The notes under the pieces were generated by a model that did no database searches, had not been told where the DNA came from, and worked only from the letters and a program-made list of their open reading frames with translations. A DNA stretch of 64,000 nt from Catellatospora sp. TT07R-123. Its GTDB lineage: Bacteria; Actinomycetota; Actinomycetes; Mycobacteriales; Micromonosporaceae. The stretch covers positions 558,001 through 622,000 of the forward strand of contig NZ_BNEM01000001.1 of assembly GCF_018327705.1 (NCBI RefSeq), given 5' to 3'. The position numbers were made by a program, and so were the translations under genes. Shown piece after piece: positions 53,862 to 62,137 of this stretch; position 1 is the first letter of the stretch, and each line of letters starts with the position of its first letter.

Positions 53862-54134
53862 TCACTGTCCGCCGTGGCCCGGGTCGGTTGCGCCAGCGAA
53901 CGGGTGGCGCAGTCGATGCATCGCCACCTCATCCCGATCGGATGCACGAGGCGCGGGCTTCTGTTCTTCCGTGGTGGGTGGAGCAAGGAACGGTGCCATG
54001 CGACCGAAGGCCGCAGTGGGGGTCGGCTTCCAGAGCGGAGCGCCAGCGACCGGTTGCCGGTCGTGACTGAACCCGCCCGGGACGGTCTGCGGGTGGGCGT
54101 CGTGCGGGCGCGGCGGCGCGGTGATCACGGTCAT
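53862..54134 (-). CDS. Small hypothetical protein downstream of cspA
   Basis: A 90-residue frame whose ATG at 54134 has a strong GAGGAAGG six bases upstream. The product is Pro-rich and polar (TAPPRPHDAHPQTVPGGF, APPTTEEQKPAPRASDRDE) with no recognised domain and looks largely disordered. It follows the csp terminator by about 100 bases. The call depends on the ribosome-binding site alone. Confidence 0.35.
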   Translation of the reverse strand: MTVITAPPRPHDAHPQTVPGGFSHDRQPVAGAPLWKPTPTAAFGRMAPFLAPPTTEEQKPAPRASDRDEVAMHRLRHPFAGATDPGHGGQ

Positions 54135-54230
54135 GCTGTGCCTTCCTCGAGCGGTACGTCGCAGAGAAGGCACGGGGCCGTAGGCCACGGGACATCGCAA
54201 GAACGAACCTGAACAAATGATAGATGAACG

Positions 54231-54270
54231 CCGAACGGCGGCCTGCTGAAACAGTCAGGCCGCCGTTCGG
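54231..54270 (-). terminator. Terminator of the second csp gene
   Basis: A long stem (CCGAACGGCGGCCTG with its complement, ten-base loop) starts 11 bases after the csp stop and is followed on the transcribed strand by an AT-rich, U-rich stretch. Confidence 0.85.
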
Positions 54271-54281
54271 GAAAGCGTGGA

Positions 54282-54485
54282 TCAGAGCGAGCGGATGTCC
54301 GACGCCTGGGGGCCCTTCGGGCCCTGGGTGATGGCGAACTCCACGCGCTGGTTCTCCTCGAGGCTGCGGAAGCCGTTTGAGGAGATCGCCGAGAAGTGGG
54401 CGAAGACGTCGGCGCCGCCGTCGTCCTGGCTGATGAAGCCGAAGCCCTTGTCGGCGTTGAACCATTTCACGGTACCTGTAGCCAT
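54282..54485 (-). CDS. cspA: Cold-shock protein (CspA family), second copy
   Basis: A 67-residue cold-shock domain: [20 protein letters not shown] with RNP-1 and DVFAHFSAI with RNP-2. GAAGGAG precedes the ATG. The leader upstream (54486-54660) is long and contains a T-rich tract on the transcribed strand, as expected for cold-regulated csp messages. The gene is monocistronic with its own terminator. This is the typical highly expressed actinobacterial CspA; the copy at 43738 is the more divergent, helicase-linked one. Confidence 0.95.
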   Translation of the reverse strand: MATGTVKWFNADKGFGFISQDDGGADVFAHFSAISSNGFRSLEENQRVEFAITQGPKGPQASDIRSL

Positions 54486-54673
54486 GTCTGCTCCTTCGCA
54501 GGCTGTTGGGGACCGCCCTGTGCGGTTCCCACGCCGCCGCGTTGATCACCCGCGTCGGAAACGACACAAACGAAAAAAGCACCTGCATGGTCTTGGTCAG
54601 ACCACCAGGCGCCGAAACGTCTACGGAAATCAAAACTGCAACAGGACTACCGTAACACACGATCCTGCATTCG

Positions 54674-54878
54674 TCAGCACCACGCGCACTGCCTGCGTCC
54701 CAGCACTGCACCGCGAGGCGCGACTTCTATCACTGCGACATCTCGGCCGTAGAGCACGATGAGCCGACCACCGTGTTCGGTCACCGTCACTCCCGAATCC
54801 TCTGCCAGTGTCGAGATCATGTATTTCACAAAGCTCGTCCACGTCGGACACGTCCGGGTTGTCGTACGTGACAGCCAC
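54674..54878 (-). pseudogene. Possible frameshifted small gene
   Basis: On the reverse strand the frame starting at GTG 54878 reads MAVTYDNPDVSDVDEL, and the next frame continues with FVKYMISTLAEDSGVTVTEH and GGRLIVLYGRDVAVIEVAPRG. The two join naturally at a CTTTG near 54831, where one inserted or lost base would account for the shift. The joined protein would have about 68 residues. I do not recognise it. Either a decayed gene or an artefact of chance open frames. Confidence 0.3.
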
Positions 54879-55461
54879 GCAGGCGGAGGTGACGATGACA
54901 CGAGACGGGGGCCGGTCGGTTCTTGCCGAGCGGGAGCCAGGTCCATCGCCGGCATCGGCTTCCTGAGCTGGCGGCGGCTGCGCGGTGTTCAGCGCGCGTA
55001 GAGTGGGCCGCGGATCATCTCGTCAACATCGTTGGCGGGCCAGCGCCCACAGGGCGCGCTGCCAGTCTCGGCGGTGTCCACAGGACAACTCCGATGTTGG
55101 AGGGCCGAGCGTTGGCAGACCACCCGATCGCCCCCGCCGTTTCAGTGCGCTGACCCACAACGCCGCGTCCGCTACAGGCGACGCCCAGCGCCGCCAGGCA
55201 AACGATCATGATCGGAGGCGTGGCGGGCGTCCGATGGCGGGGCCTCCCCCTGTCGGCAGCCCTTCGAGAAGCGTCCGCCCCAGGCACAACGACGCGCGGC
55301 GTCCCGCCAGCGATCAAGCCAGGGTCATCGGCTGTTCCTTGCTGGGAGCAGCAGCCGATTCCGCCCGGGGCGGTGCGACGATACCGTTGCCGCACCGCTA
55401 CGCAGGAAGCCCCCAATCCGGCTGGCCCGATTCGGGCACGCCGACACCGCAGAAGAAGGAC
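54879..55461. other. Intergenic stretch of about 580 bases
   Basis: No gene recognised in either direction; codon-position bias is weak in all frames. Nothing structural stands out. Confidence 0.4.
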
Positions 55462-55749
55462 ATGACATTCGTGTTAGCCCCGCCCACGTTCTCTCCGTCA
55501 CTGTCGCGCGAGCCCGCCAAGACCCTCCGCGAAAGAGGGGCTGACAGTTTCCACGCCTCGCTCGCCGCGGTCCTGGCCACCGGACTGGAGCATGCTCTTG
55601 AAGCGGGTGACCACTCGAGAGCTGTCAGCATCATCAACCGCGGCTTCGCGGAGGGAAGTCCAGAGCTGGGCTGCGAGCTGCTCTGCCGGGCAATGGCGGT
55701 CGTCGGGACAGCCCGGACTTGGACCGTGCAGCTCGCGTCCCTGCGGTAA
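55462..55749 (+). CDS. Small hypothetical helical protein
   Basis: A 95-residue frame. AAGAAGGA lies just before the ATG and at a better distance (ten bases) before a GTG at 55471, which may be the real start. The product has an amphipathic helical core (FHASLAAVLATGLEHALEAG, RAVSIINRGFAEGSPELGCE) that resembles a pair of helical repeats, and no signal or membrane segment. Function unknown. Codon bias is weaker than in neighbouring genes. Confidence 0.45.
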   Translation: MTFVLAPPTFSPSLSREPAKTLRERGADSFHASLAAVLATGLEHALEAGDHSRAVSIINRGFAEGSPELGCELLCRAMAVVGTARTWTVQLASLR

Positions 55750-55929
55750 CCGTAACTGCCTGGATTGACGCAGAGCGCAGTGCTGTGATCGCTGCGGCTG
55801 CACGAGTAGCGTCCGGCGTTCCGCGACGCCCTCACCGATCTTAATCTTCAATCGGGTGTCGATGCTGTCCGATGCCGCTCAATGCATCGAGTGCAGCTGG
55901 AACGCGCCGGAGCTCCTCGTTCTGCTACA

Positions 55930-55985
55930 CGCCCCACCCGGTGGGGCGTTATGACGAGGGCCCCGGCGCGAAAGCGCCGGGGCCC
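55930..55985. terminator. Tandem hairpins
   Basis: CGCCCCACC/GGTGGGGCG-type stem followed by a 12-bp stem GGGCCCCGGCGC-GAAA-GCGCCGGGGCCC with a GAAA tetraloop. The stable GNRA-capped stem could end a transcript coming from either side. Confidence 0.7.
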
Positions 55986-56198
55986 AGGGTTACGGGTAGA
56001 ACACCATCACCGGCTAACAGCGCCGGTTTGTCGTATCCGCTCCGGCTGCCGTGAACGGCGCCGGGCGCGAGGATCGCGTAAGCGTGACCGAGACCACCTT
56101 TCGTACGGATGGAAACAGCGGCGACCGGCAGACTCAACAAACGGTCTGCAACGGGCGATCCAACGGTGTACCTGCCCTCCCTCTCCTCTTCTTTCCAC

Positions 56199-56470
56199 GT
56201 GCCTTGCTTGTCGTGCCATCCAACCGGCGCTGGAGCCCCACGCAGCTTCATGGCCCCACCACGTACGGCGGACTGTTCCAACCCAGGCGAAGCCTTAAAA
56301 CAGCTTCCTGGCCTCGCCTGCTGACACCCGGTGGTCCTACCCGGGCTGTACCCCTACTGCCACTTGCCTACGTTCCGCCGATGCCGGAGCCCCACTCGAC
56401 TTCGCAGCCCCGCGCATGTACGGCCATCTCCTATCCCGGTGAAACCCTGACCAAAACCTGGCCTCACCGG
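56199..56470. repeat. Two diverged repeat blocks, 154-bp period
   Basis: Copy A has GGAGCCCCAC at 56232 and copy B at 56386. Around these lie matching segments (GCC-TTGCTTG/GCCACTTGCCT before, CTTC then GCCCC, GTACGG and CTGGCCTC after) with many substitutions and small gaps. Confidence 0.5.
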
Positions 56471-56816
56471 CAACATCCGGCCCCAAACCGCACCGGCACT
56501 GCTCGGGCGGTGCCGTGAAGTGCTCGGCACCAGCTCCGCGTTGGTCCAGTACCCGCATGGGCGGGCAATGTTTCGTCGGCGTCTTTATTTTCCGTCCTTG
56601 ACTCCAGAAACTTTAACGAACGAGTCTGCTGATGTCTACTACGGCCACCACAAATTTTCTGGCGTCCTTCCGTGAGGTCGGTGCGACAGGTGCGCCACGC
56701 TCGGTGCCATATGTTCCGCCGACGCCGAAGGCGCCGACAGGGTGGCGAGGACCTGTCGCGGGGCCATCCAGTGCAGGCCGGTGAACTCGTGGCGGGATTC
56801 GCGGTAGCCTCGTCGT

Positions 56817-59336
56817 GTGCCCAGGACGCGGCCGCCAGCTCATGATCCGTTCGTCCGGGTCCGTGGCGCTCGGGTGCACAATCTGCGCGACGTCGACGTG
56901 GACCTGCCGCGCGACGCGCTGGTCGCGTTCACCGGCATCTCCGGCTCGGGCAAGTCCTCACTCGCGTTCGCCACCGTATACGCCGAGGCTCAGCGACGAT
57001 ATTTCGAGTCCGTCGCGCCGTACGCCCGCCGCCTGCTGAACCAGCTGCCCGCGCCGCAGCTGACGGAGATCACCGGGCTGCCGCCGGCGGTCGCGTTGCA
57101 GCAGCGCCGCGGCTCGGGTGGCGCCCGCTCGACCGTGGGCACGCTGACCACGCTGTCGAACCTGCTGCGGCTGCTGCTGTCCCGCGCGGGCACCTATCCG
57201 CCGGGCACCGAGCAGCGGCTGGAGGCCGAGGCGTTCTCCCCGAACACCGCCGCGGGCGCGTGCCCGACCTGCCACGGCCTGGGCCGCACCCACGTGGTCT
57301 CCGAACGGCTCATGGTGCCCGACCCGAAGCTCAGCATCCGCGAGGGCGCGGTCGCGGCCTGGCCGGGCGCGTGGCAGAGCGTCAACCTGCGCGACATCCT
57401 CGTAGCGCTCGGCATCGACGTGGACCGGCCATGGCACCGGCTGCCGAAGTCGCAGCGGGACTGGATCCTCTACACCGACGAACAGCCGGTCGTCGAGGTG
57501 CACCCGCACCGGGACCGGGGCGAGGCCGTGTACAACGGCCGGTTCTGGAGCGCCCGGTCGCACATCATGCATACGCTGGCCAGCTCCAAGAGCGAGCGTA
57601 ACCGTGAGCGCGCCCTGCGCTTCGTGACTATCGGAGCGTGCCCCACCTGCGACGGGACCGGGCTGCGGCCGGAGGCGCTGGCGGTCACCTTCGCCGGGCG
57701 CACCATCGCCGACCTGGTCGCGCTCCCGCTGTCGGCGCTGGCCGAGGTACTGCGGCCCACCGCCACCATGGCCGATCCGGAGCCCGCATGGGAGTCGTCG
57801 CTGTCGGGGGAACGCACCGAGGTCGCGCGCATGCTCGCCGCCGACCTGACCGACCGCATCGGCGTACTGGTCGACCTGGGGCTCGGCTACCTGCAGCTCA
57901 ACCGGCCGGCGCCGACCCTGTCGCCGGGCGAGGCGCAGCGGCTGCGGATCGCCACCCAGCTCCGTTCGGGACTGTTCGGCGTCGTGTACGTGCTCGACGA
58001 GCCGTCCGCCGGGCTTCACCCCGCCGACGCCGAGCCGCTCCTGCAGGTCCTGGACCACCTGCGTGCCGCGGGCAACTCGGTCTTCGTCGTGGAGCACGAC
58101 ATGGACGTGGTACGCCACGCGGACTGGCTCGTCGACGTCGGCCCCGGCGCGGGCGAGGCCGGCGGCCGGATCGTCTACAGCGGACCGGTCGCCGGGCTGC
58201 GCGACGCCGCGGAGTCGGCCACCCGCCCGTACCTGTTCCCGGGACGCACCCGCCCCCGACGGCGCGAACCCCGGCAGCCCACGGGCTGGCTGCGGCTGCG
58301 CGGCGTCAATCGGCACAACCTGCGCGACCTCGACGCCGACCTGCCGCTGGGGGTGCTCACCGCGGTGACCGGGGTGTCCGGGTCCGGGAAGTCGACCCTG
58401 GTGACGCAGGTGGTGGCCGAGGTCGTCGCCCGCCACCTCGGCGTCGCGGCGGCCGAACCCGACGACACCGCCGAGGCCGAGTTCGGCCTCGGGCCGGTCG
58501 ACGACTTCGACGTGCTCGCCGCCGACGTGCGCGGCCTGGAGCACTTCGACCGGCTGGTACGAGTGGACCAGAAGCCGATCGGCCGCACCCCGCGGTCGAA
58601 TCTCGCCACCTACACCGGCATGTTCGACGCCGTACGCAAGGTCTTCGCCAACACCGAGCAGGCCCGCGCCCGAGGCTACGATCCCGGCCGGTTCTCGTTC
58701 AACGTGCCCGCCGGGCGCTGCCCGACGTGCCAGGGCGAAGGCTTCGTCACCGTAGAGCTGATCTTCCTGCCGGGCACCTACGCGACCTGCCCCGACTGCC
58801 ACGGCGCGCGCTACGACCCGGAGACGCTGGAGATCACCTATCGCGGCGCGACCATCGCCGACGTGCTCGCGATGACCGTCGAGCAGGCCGGCCGCTTCCT
58901 GGACGACGTGCCCGCCGCTGCCCGCAGCCTGTGCACCCTGCGCGAGGTCGGGCTCGGCTACCTGCGGCTCGGCCAGCCCGCCACCGAGCTGTCCGGCGGT
59001 GAGGCGCAGCGCATCAAACTCGCCACCGAACTGCAGCGCGCCCACCGCGGCCACACCCTGTACCTGCTCGACGAGCCGACCACGGGCCTGCACCCGGCCG
59101 ACGTCGAGCTGCTGATGGGCCAGCTCCAGGACCTGGTCGACGCGGGCAACACCGTGATCATCGTCGAGCACGACATGGGCGTGGCCGCGACCGCCGACTG
59201 GGTCGTGGATCTGGGGCCGGGCGGCGGCGACGCGGGCGGCCGGATCGTCGCGGCGGGCACCCCGGCGCAGGTCGCCGCGGCCGACGGGCACACCGCCCGC
59301 TACCTGGCCGCTGTCGGCACGTTCTCGCGCCGGTAG
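56817..59336 (+). CDS. UvrA-like ABC ATPase (UvrA2/DrrC type)
   Basis: An 839-residue tandem ABC ATPase of the excinuclease UvrA family. First half: Walker A AFTGISGSGKSSLAF, zinc-site CPTCHGLG and CPTCDGTG, LSPGEAQRLRIATQL (signature) and VLDEPSAGLHP (Walker B). Second half: VTGVSGSGKSTLV, CPTCQGEG with CPDCHGARYDPETL, LSGGEAQRIKLATEL and LLDEPTTGLHP. It is about 100 residues shorter than housekeeping UvrA, the size of UvrA2-type proteins that lack the UvrB-binding domain and are linked to drug resistance or self-protection. GTG start at 56817 without an obvious ribosome-binding site. It stands alone. Confidence 0.92.
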   Translation: MPRTRPPAHDPFVRVRGARVHNLRDVDVDLPRDALVAFTGISGSGKSSLAFATVYAEAQRRYFESVAPYARRLLNQLPAPQLTEITGLPPAVALQQRRGSGGARSTVGTLTTLSNLLRLLLSRAGTYPPGTEQRLEAEAFSPNTAAGACPTCHGLGRTHVVSERLMVPDPKLSIREGAVAAWPGAWQSVNLRDILVALGIDVDRPWHRLPKSQRDWILYTDEQPVVEVHPHRDRGEAVYNGRFWSARSHIMHTLASSKSERNRERALRFVTIGACPTCDGTGLRPEALAVTFAGRTIADLVALPLSALAEVLRPTATMADPEPAWESSLSGERTEVARMLAADLTDRIGVLVDLGLGYLQLNRPAPTLSPGEAQRLRIATQLRSGLFGVVYVLDEPSAGLHPADAEPLLQVLDHLRAAGNSVFVVEHDMDVVRHADWLVDVGPGAGEAGGRIVYSGPVAGLRDAAESATRPYLFPGRTRPRRREPRQPTGWLRLRGVNRHNLRDLDADLPLGVLTAVTGVSGSGKSTLVTQVVAEVVARHLGVAAAEPDDTAEAEFGLGPVDDFDVLAADVRGLEHFDRLVRVDQKPIGRTPRSNLATYTGMFDAVRKVFANTEQARARGYDPGRFSFNVPAGRCPTCQGEGFVTVELIFLPGTYATCPDCHGARYDPETLEITYRGATIADVLAMTVEQAGRFLDDVPAAARSLCTLREVGLGYLRLGQPATELSGGEAQRIKLATELQRAHRGHTLYLLDEPTTGLHPADVELLMGQLQDLVDAGNTVIIVEHDMGVAATADWVVDLGPGGGDAGGRIVAAGTPAQVAAADGHTARYLAAVGTFSRR

Positions 59337-59404
59337 CCGAACTCCTCGTCCTTCTCCAGCCCGGCGTGCTCGACGACGGCGTCATACGGCTCGATCGGCC
59401 AGCC

Positions 59405-59758
59405 TCACGGCTTCGCCGCCCGCAGCACGTAGATGCACGCCTCGACCGGACCGCCCGGCGTGTGCACCTTCGCGACGACCCGCTCGTACTGCGGACCTTC
59501 GAATTCGTCGAGCCGCGCCCAATGGGCCGGAAGGTCGCCGGACTCGAAGACCTCGACGTCTACGCGCTCGCCATCGGGGTCGACGGCGAGCCCGGGGAAC
59601 CCGATGGCGCTGCCCCAGCCCGCATCGACGAGTCGGCCGAGCACGTGGCCCGGGAACCAGCGGCCGTCAAGGCCGTCGAGGTGGTGATGGTTCGGCTTGC
59701 CCGGCGCGAGGCTTCCGTAGGTCGCCAGGCGGTGAGTCGGGCCGAGATCATCACTCAC
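59405..59758 (-). CDS. Gamma-glutamylcyclotransferase/AIG2-like protein
   Basis: A 117-residue protein of the GGCT fold. LATYGSLAPGKPNHHHLDGL carries the substrate-binding YGSL motif; WARLDEFEGPQYERVVAKV carries the catalytic Glu (DEFEG). It would form 5-oxoproline from gamma-glutamyl compounds or act on related substrates. GTG start at 59758. The full family core is present. It is convergent with the UvrA-like gene. Confidence 0.87.
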   Translation of the reverse strand: MSDDLGPTHRLATYGSLAPGKPNHHHLDGLDGRWFPGHVLGRLVDAGWGSAIGFPGLAVDPDGERVDVEVFESGDLPAHWARLDEFEGPQYERVVAKVHTPGGPVEACIYVLRAAKP

Positions 59759-59873
59759 CGCACGATTCTACCGCCGTCGTGCCCCGCCGACGCCCCGGCG
59801 CTCTGCCGCGTGCCCGGGTATGAAAACGGCCCGTCGTGGGTACGACTGCGGTCATCGGATCGAGGAGGCCGCG

Positions 59874-60008
59874 ATGAGCCAGACGCCCGAGGAGCCGGAA
59901 ATCGTCCGGGAGGACGACGAGGCCGAGATTCGCGAGCAGCGGGGACGCACCCCGCACCCCATCGAGCCTGCGGAAGGGCCGGACGACCCGGAGTACACCG
60001 GCGGCTGA
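59874..60008 (+). CDS. Tiny acidic protein of unknown function
   Basis: A 44-residue frame with a perfect AGGAGG seven bases before the ATG. The product (SQTPEEPEIVREDDEAEIRE, ending GPDDPEYTGG) is strongly acidic and probably disordered. The sequence style and strong ribosome-binding site suggest a true small gene; such peptides are common in actinobacteria. It is followed after 30 bases by the convergent cas3-like gene. Confidence 0.6.
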   Translation: MSQTPEEPEIVREDDEAEIREQRGRTPHPIEPAEGPDDPEYTGG

Positions 60009-60038
60009 TGCAGGGACCATCCGGCCGGAACTGATCGA

Positions 60039-62111
60039 TCATGGCAGGACCGGGCCGTCGTGGCGGGCGCTGGAGCGCCAGTCGGCGACGCGGACCAGGG
60101 TCTCCAGGTAGGCGAGCCGGAAGGGACCGAGGTCGTCGCGCAGCGCCTTCGCCCGTTCTGTCCACGGGCCGGTCGTGAAGATGTCGGTCCGCAGGGACTG
60201 GGCGGGGAAACGCTCCCCGGTCGACAGCTCGATCGGCGGGGTGCGGTCGCCGTCGCGTACGCCCATGAGGAATGGTGTCTCCTCCCCCGCCGCCGGGCGC
60301 ACGGTGATCCGCACCTTGCCGTGGTGTGCCGCGACCAGGTAGTTGATCAGCGGCTGTCCGTCCGGCAGGATCAGCGCGCTGACCAGCTCATGCCTGAAGT
60401 GCGCCCGGCGGTGGCGGCCCGTGTTGTAGGGGGCTCGGGACTTGGCCAGCAGGCCCTCCGGGAAGTCGCCGCCGCCTGCGCGCAGCATCTCCTGGAACAC
60501 CTCGTGGCATTTACCGAGGTCGTGGTAGCGGGCGGCGCGGGCCACCGCCTCCTGCTGCTCGGCGGGCAGGCCGGGCAGAGCGTCGAGGAGCAGCCGCGCC
60601 TCCTGCTCGGTCTCCATGAGGTGCTGGTCGAGGCTGACCCACCTGGTGCAGGCGAAGGTCAGCGTGCTGGGGGGCAGGGCCAGGGGCGTCACGGGGGTAC
60701 GGCTCTCCGGGGCCCAGCCTTCGTCCGGCAGATAGCCGCCGTGTTCGGCCTGGAGCAGCACGGTCGCGCCCGGTTGGAGGTCCCCGGCCGCCACCCGCCG
60801 CCAGTGGCCGTCCGACCGGTCCCGTACCCAGGCGTGGTCCCGCTGTTCCAGGTCGGCGAGCGGGACCTGGCAGAGTTCGTCGCGCCCGGGGCCGGGTTCG
60901 TCTTCGGAGGGTTCGCCGTCGCGCCAGGCGACCGACACCGTGAGGTCGGCGCGGTCGCAGATCCAGCGGCTGACGTCCGTGTCGGGCTCGGCGGTGTCGA
61001 ACAGTTCCAGCAGGTCGGGCAGGCGCAGGGCCGGACGGTCCGGAGTGGCCGGGCGGACCGGCGGCCGGTCAGGAGCGAGGAGCCAGCGTGCCGTGTCAGG
61101 GTCTGCGCCGGTCGACGGCTCGCACCAGAGCAGGTCCCCGCCTGCGGGATGCTCGCCGTAGCGGTTGCAGCGCCCTGCCCGCTGCACGATCGAGCTCAAG
61201 GGGGCGAGTTCGGTCAGGAGGGTGCGGCTGGAGACGTCGATCCCGGCTTCCAGCGCCTGCGCCGTGACGACGATCCGGTCGTGTCCGGTATCGTCGAGTT
61301 CGGACAGCAGCCGCCGACGGTCCACGGCCCGGAACCGCGGATGGACCAGCAGGACGTCGCGTCCGGTCTCCCGTAGCGCCGCGTACAGCGCGCGGGCCCG
61401 TTCCACCGTGTTGAGCACGGCGATGGTCTGGGTGCCGGGGACATGTGCGGCCGCCAGCGCATCGGCGAGCCCCTCGATGTAGTGCGCGGGGTCGATGTCC
61501 AGCCGGGTGATCCGCCGGACCGACGGCAGCGACGCATCCGACGACATCCACATCGTGCCGGTAGGCGAAGGCGTGCCGACCTCGTCGCGGAGCCGCTGGA
61601 GCGCGACGGTCGTGGGCAGCGCGGGGCCGAGCAGGTCCGCCTCGTCGACGACCCACTGGGTGTCGGTGTGCAGCAGCGCGTACGAGACGGGGGCCAGCGC
61701 GGTCGCGTCGCCGTACCCGCGCATCAGGGCGCGGCTCAGCAGCAGGTCATGGGTGCCCACGAGGATCGCGGTGCGCTCGGGACGGCGCCGCCAGGCGCCG
61801 TCGGTGATCGGGTGCAGGCCGACCTCGTCGGCGCGGCCGAGCCGGGCCAGCCACTGCCCGATCCGGTCGTGCAGCTGATCGGGGAGGCTATGCTGCGGCA
61901 GCACGTACACCAGCCGGCGCGGCGTGCTCTCCGGCGCGGCGATCAGCCGCCGGTAGAGCCAGGCCAGCACGGCCGCGGCGCTCTTACCCGCACCTGTCGG
62001 TGCGCTGAGCAGTTCGGGCAGCCCCTCGGCGGCCAGCCGCGCCTGGTACGGGTGGGGAGCGTGCCCTGTCGCGGTGCGCATGAAACCCTCGAACCCGTCC
62101 ACGATCCGCAC
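60039..62111 (-). CDS. cas3: Solitary Cas3-type helicase-nuclease (helicase-HD order)
   Basis: A 690-residue protein. The N-terminal superfamily 2 helicase has motif I SAPTGAGKSAA (Lys43), WVVDEADLL (Asp156-Glu157-Ala-Asp159), VLNTVERARALYAALRETG, VTAQALEAGIDVSSRTLLTE and VQRAGRCNRYGE. The C-terminal part is an HD nuclease: SLDQHLMETEQEARLLL, ARYHDLGKCHEVFQ (His530-Asp531), AHFRHELVSALILPD and LVAAHHGKVRITV. Helicase first and HD last is the arrangement of type I-G (formerly I-U) Cas3. No other cas gene or repeat array occurs within the window. GTG start at 62111, or ATG 62081. It is divergent from the VOC gene by only 26 bases. Confidence 0.9.
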   Translation of the reverse strand: MRIVDGFEGFMRTATGHAPHPYQARLAAEGLPELLSAPTGAGKSAAAVLAWLYRRLIAAPESTPRRLVYVLPQHSLPDQLHDRIGQWLARLGRADEVGLHPITDGAWRRRPERTAILVGTHDLLLSRALMRGYGDATALAPVSYALLHTDTQWVVDEADLLGPALPTTVALQRLRDEVGTPSPTGTMWMSSDASLPSVRRITRLDIDPAHYIEGLADALAAAHVPGTQTIAVLNTVERARALYAALRETGRDVLLVHPRFRAVDRRRLLSELDDTGHDRIVVTAQALEAGIDVSSRTLLTELAPLSSIVQRAGRCNRYGEHPAGGDLLWCEPSTGADPDTARWLLAPDRPPVRPATPDRPALRLPDLLELFDTAEPDTDVSRWICDRADLTVSVAWRDGEPSEDEPGPGRDELCQVPLADLEQRDHAWVRDRSDGHWRRVAAGDLQPGATVLLQAEHGGYLPDEGWAPESRTPVTPLALPPSTLTFACTRWVSLDQHLMETEQEARLLLDALPGLPAEQQEAVARAARYHDLGKCHEVFQEMLRAGGGDFPEGLLAKSRAPYNTGRHRRAHFRHELVSALILPDGQPLINYLVAAHHGKVRITVRPAAGEETPFLMGVRDGDRTPPIELSTGERFPAQSLRTDIFTTGPWTERAKALRDDLGPFRLAYLETLVRVADWRSSARHDGPVLP

Positions 62112-62137
62112 CCTACCCGGGCTCTACAGTGCTGGGC

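Larger units (their letters stand above)
55750..56816. other. Over 1 kb of non-coding, structured DNA
   Basis: The longest gene-free stretch. It holds two adjacent hairpins (55930-55985), then, at 56199-56310 and 56353-56470, two diverged copies of a block with the core GGAGCCCCAC, 154 bases apart. No frame through both copies stays open in the same register. It ends in the promoter region of the UvrA-like gene. Confidence 0.5.

Noticed and set aside
56613-56879. A reverse-strand 88-codon frame before the UvrA-like gene
   Set aside because: No ribosome-binding site, overlaps the UvrA-like start, and the product resembles nothing.
56958-59291. A 777-codon antisense frame under the UvrA-like gene
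   Set aside because: Same reason; all UvrA motifs are on the forward strand.
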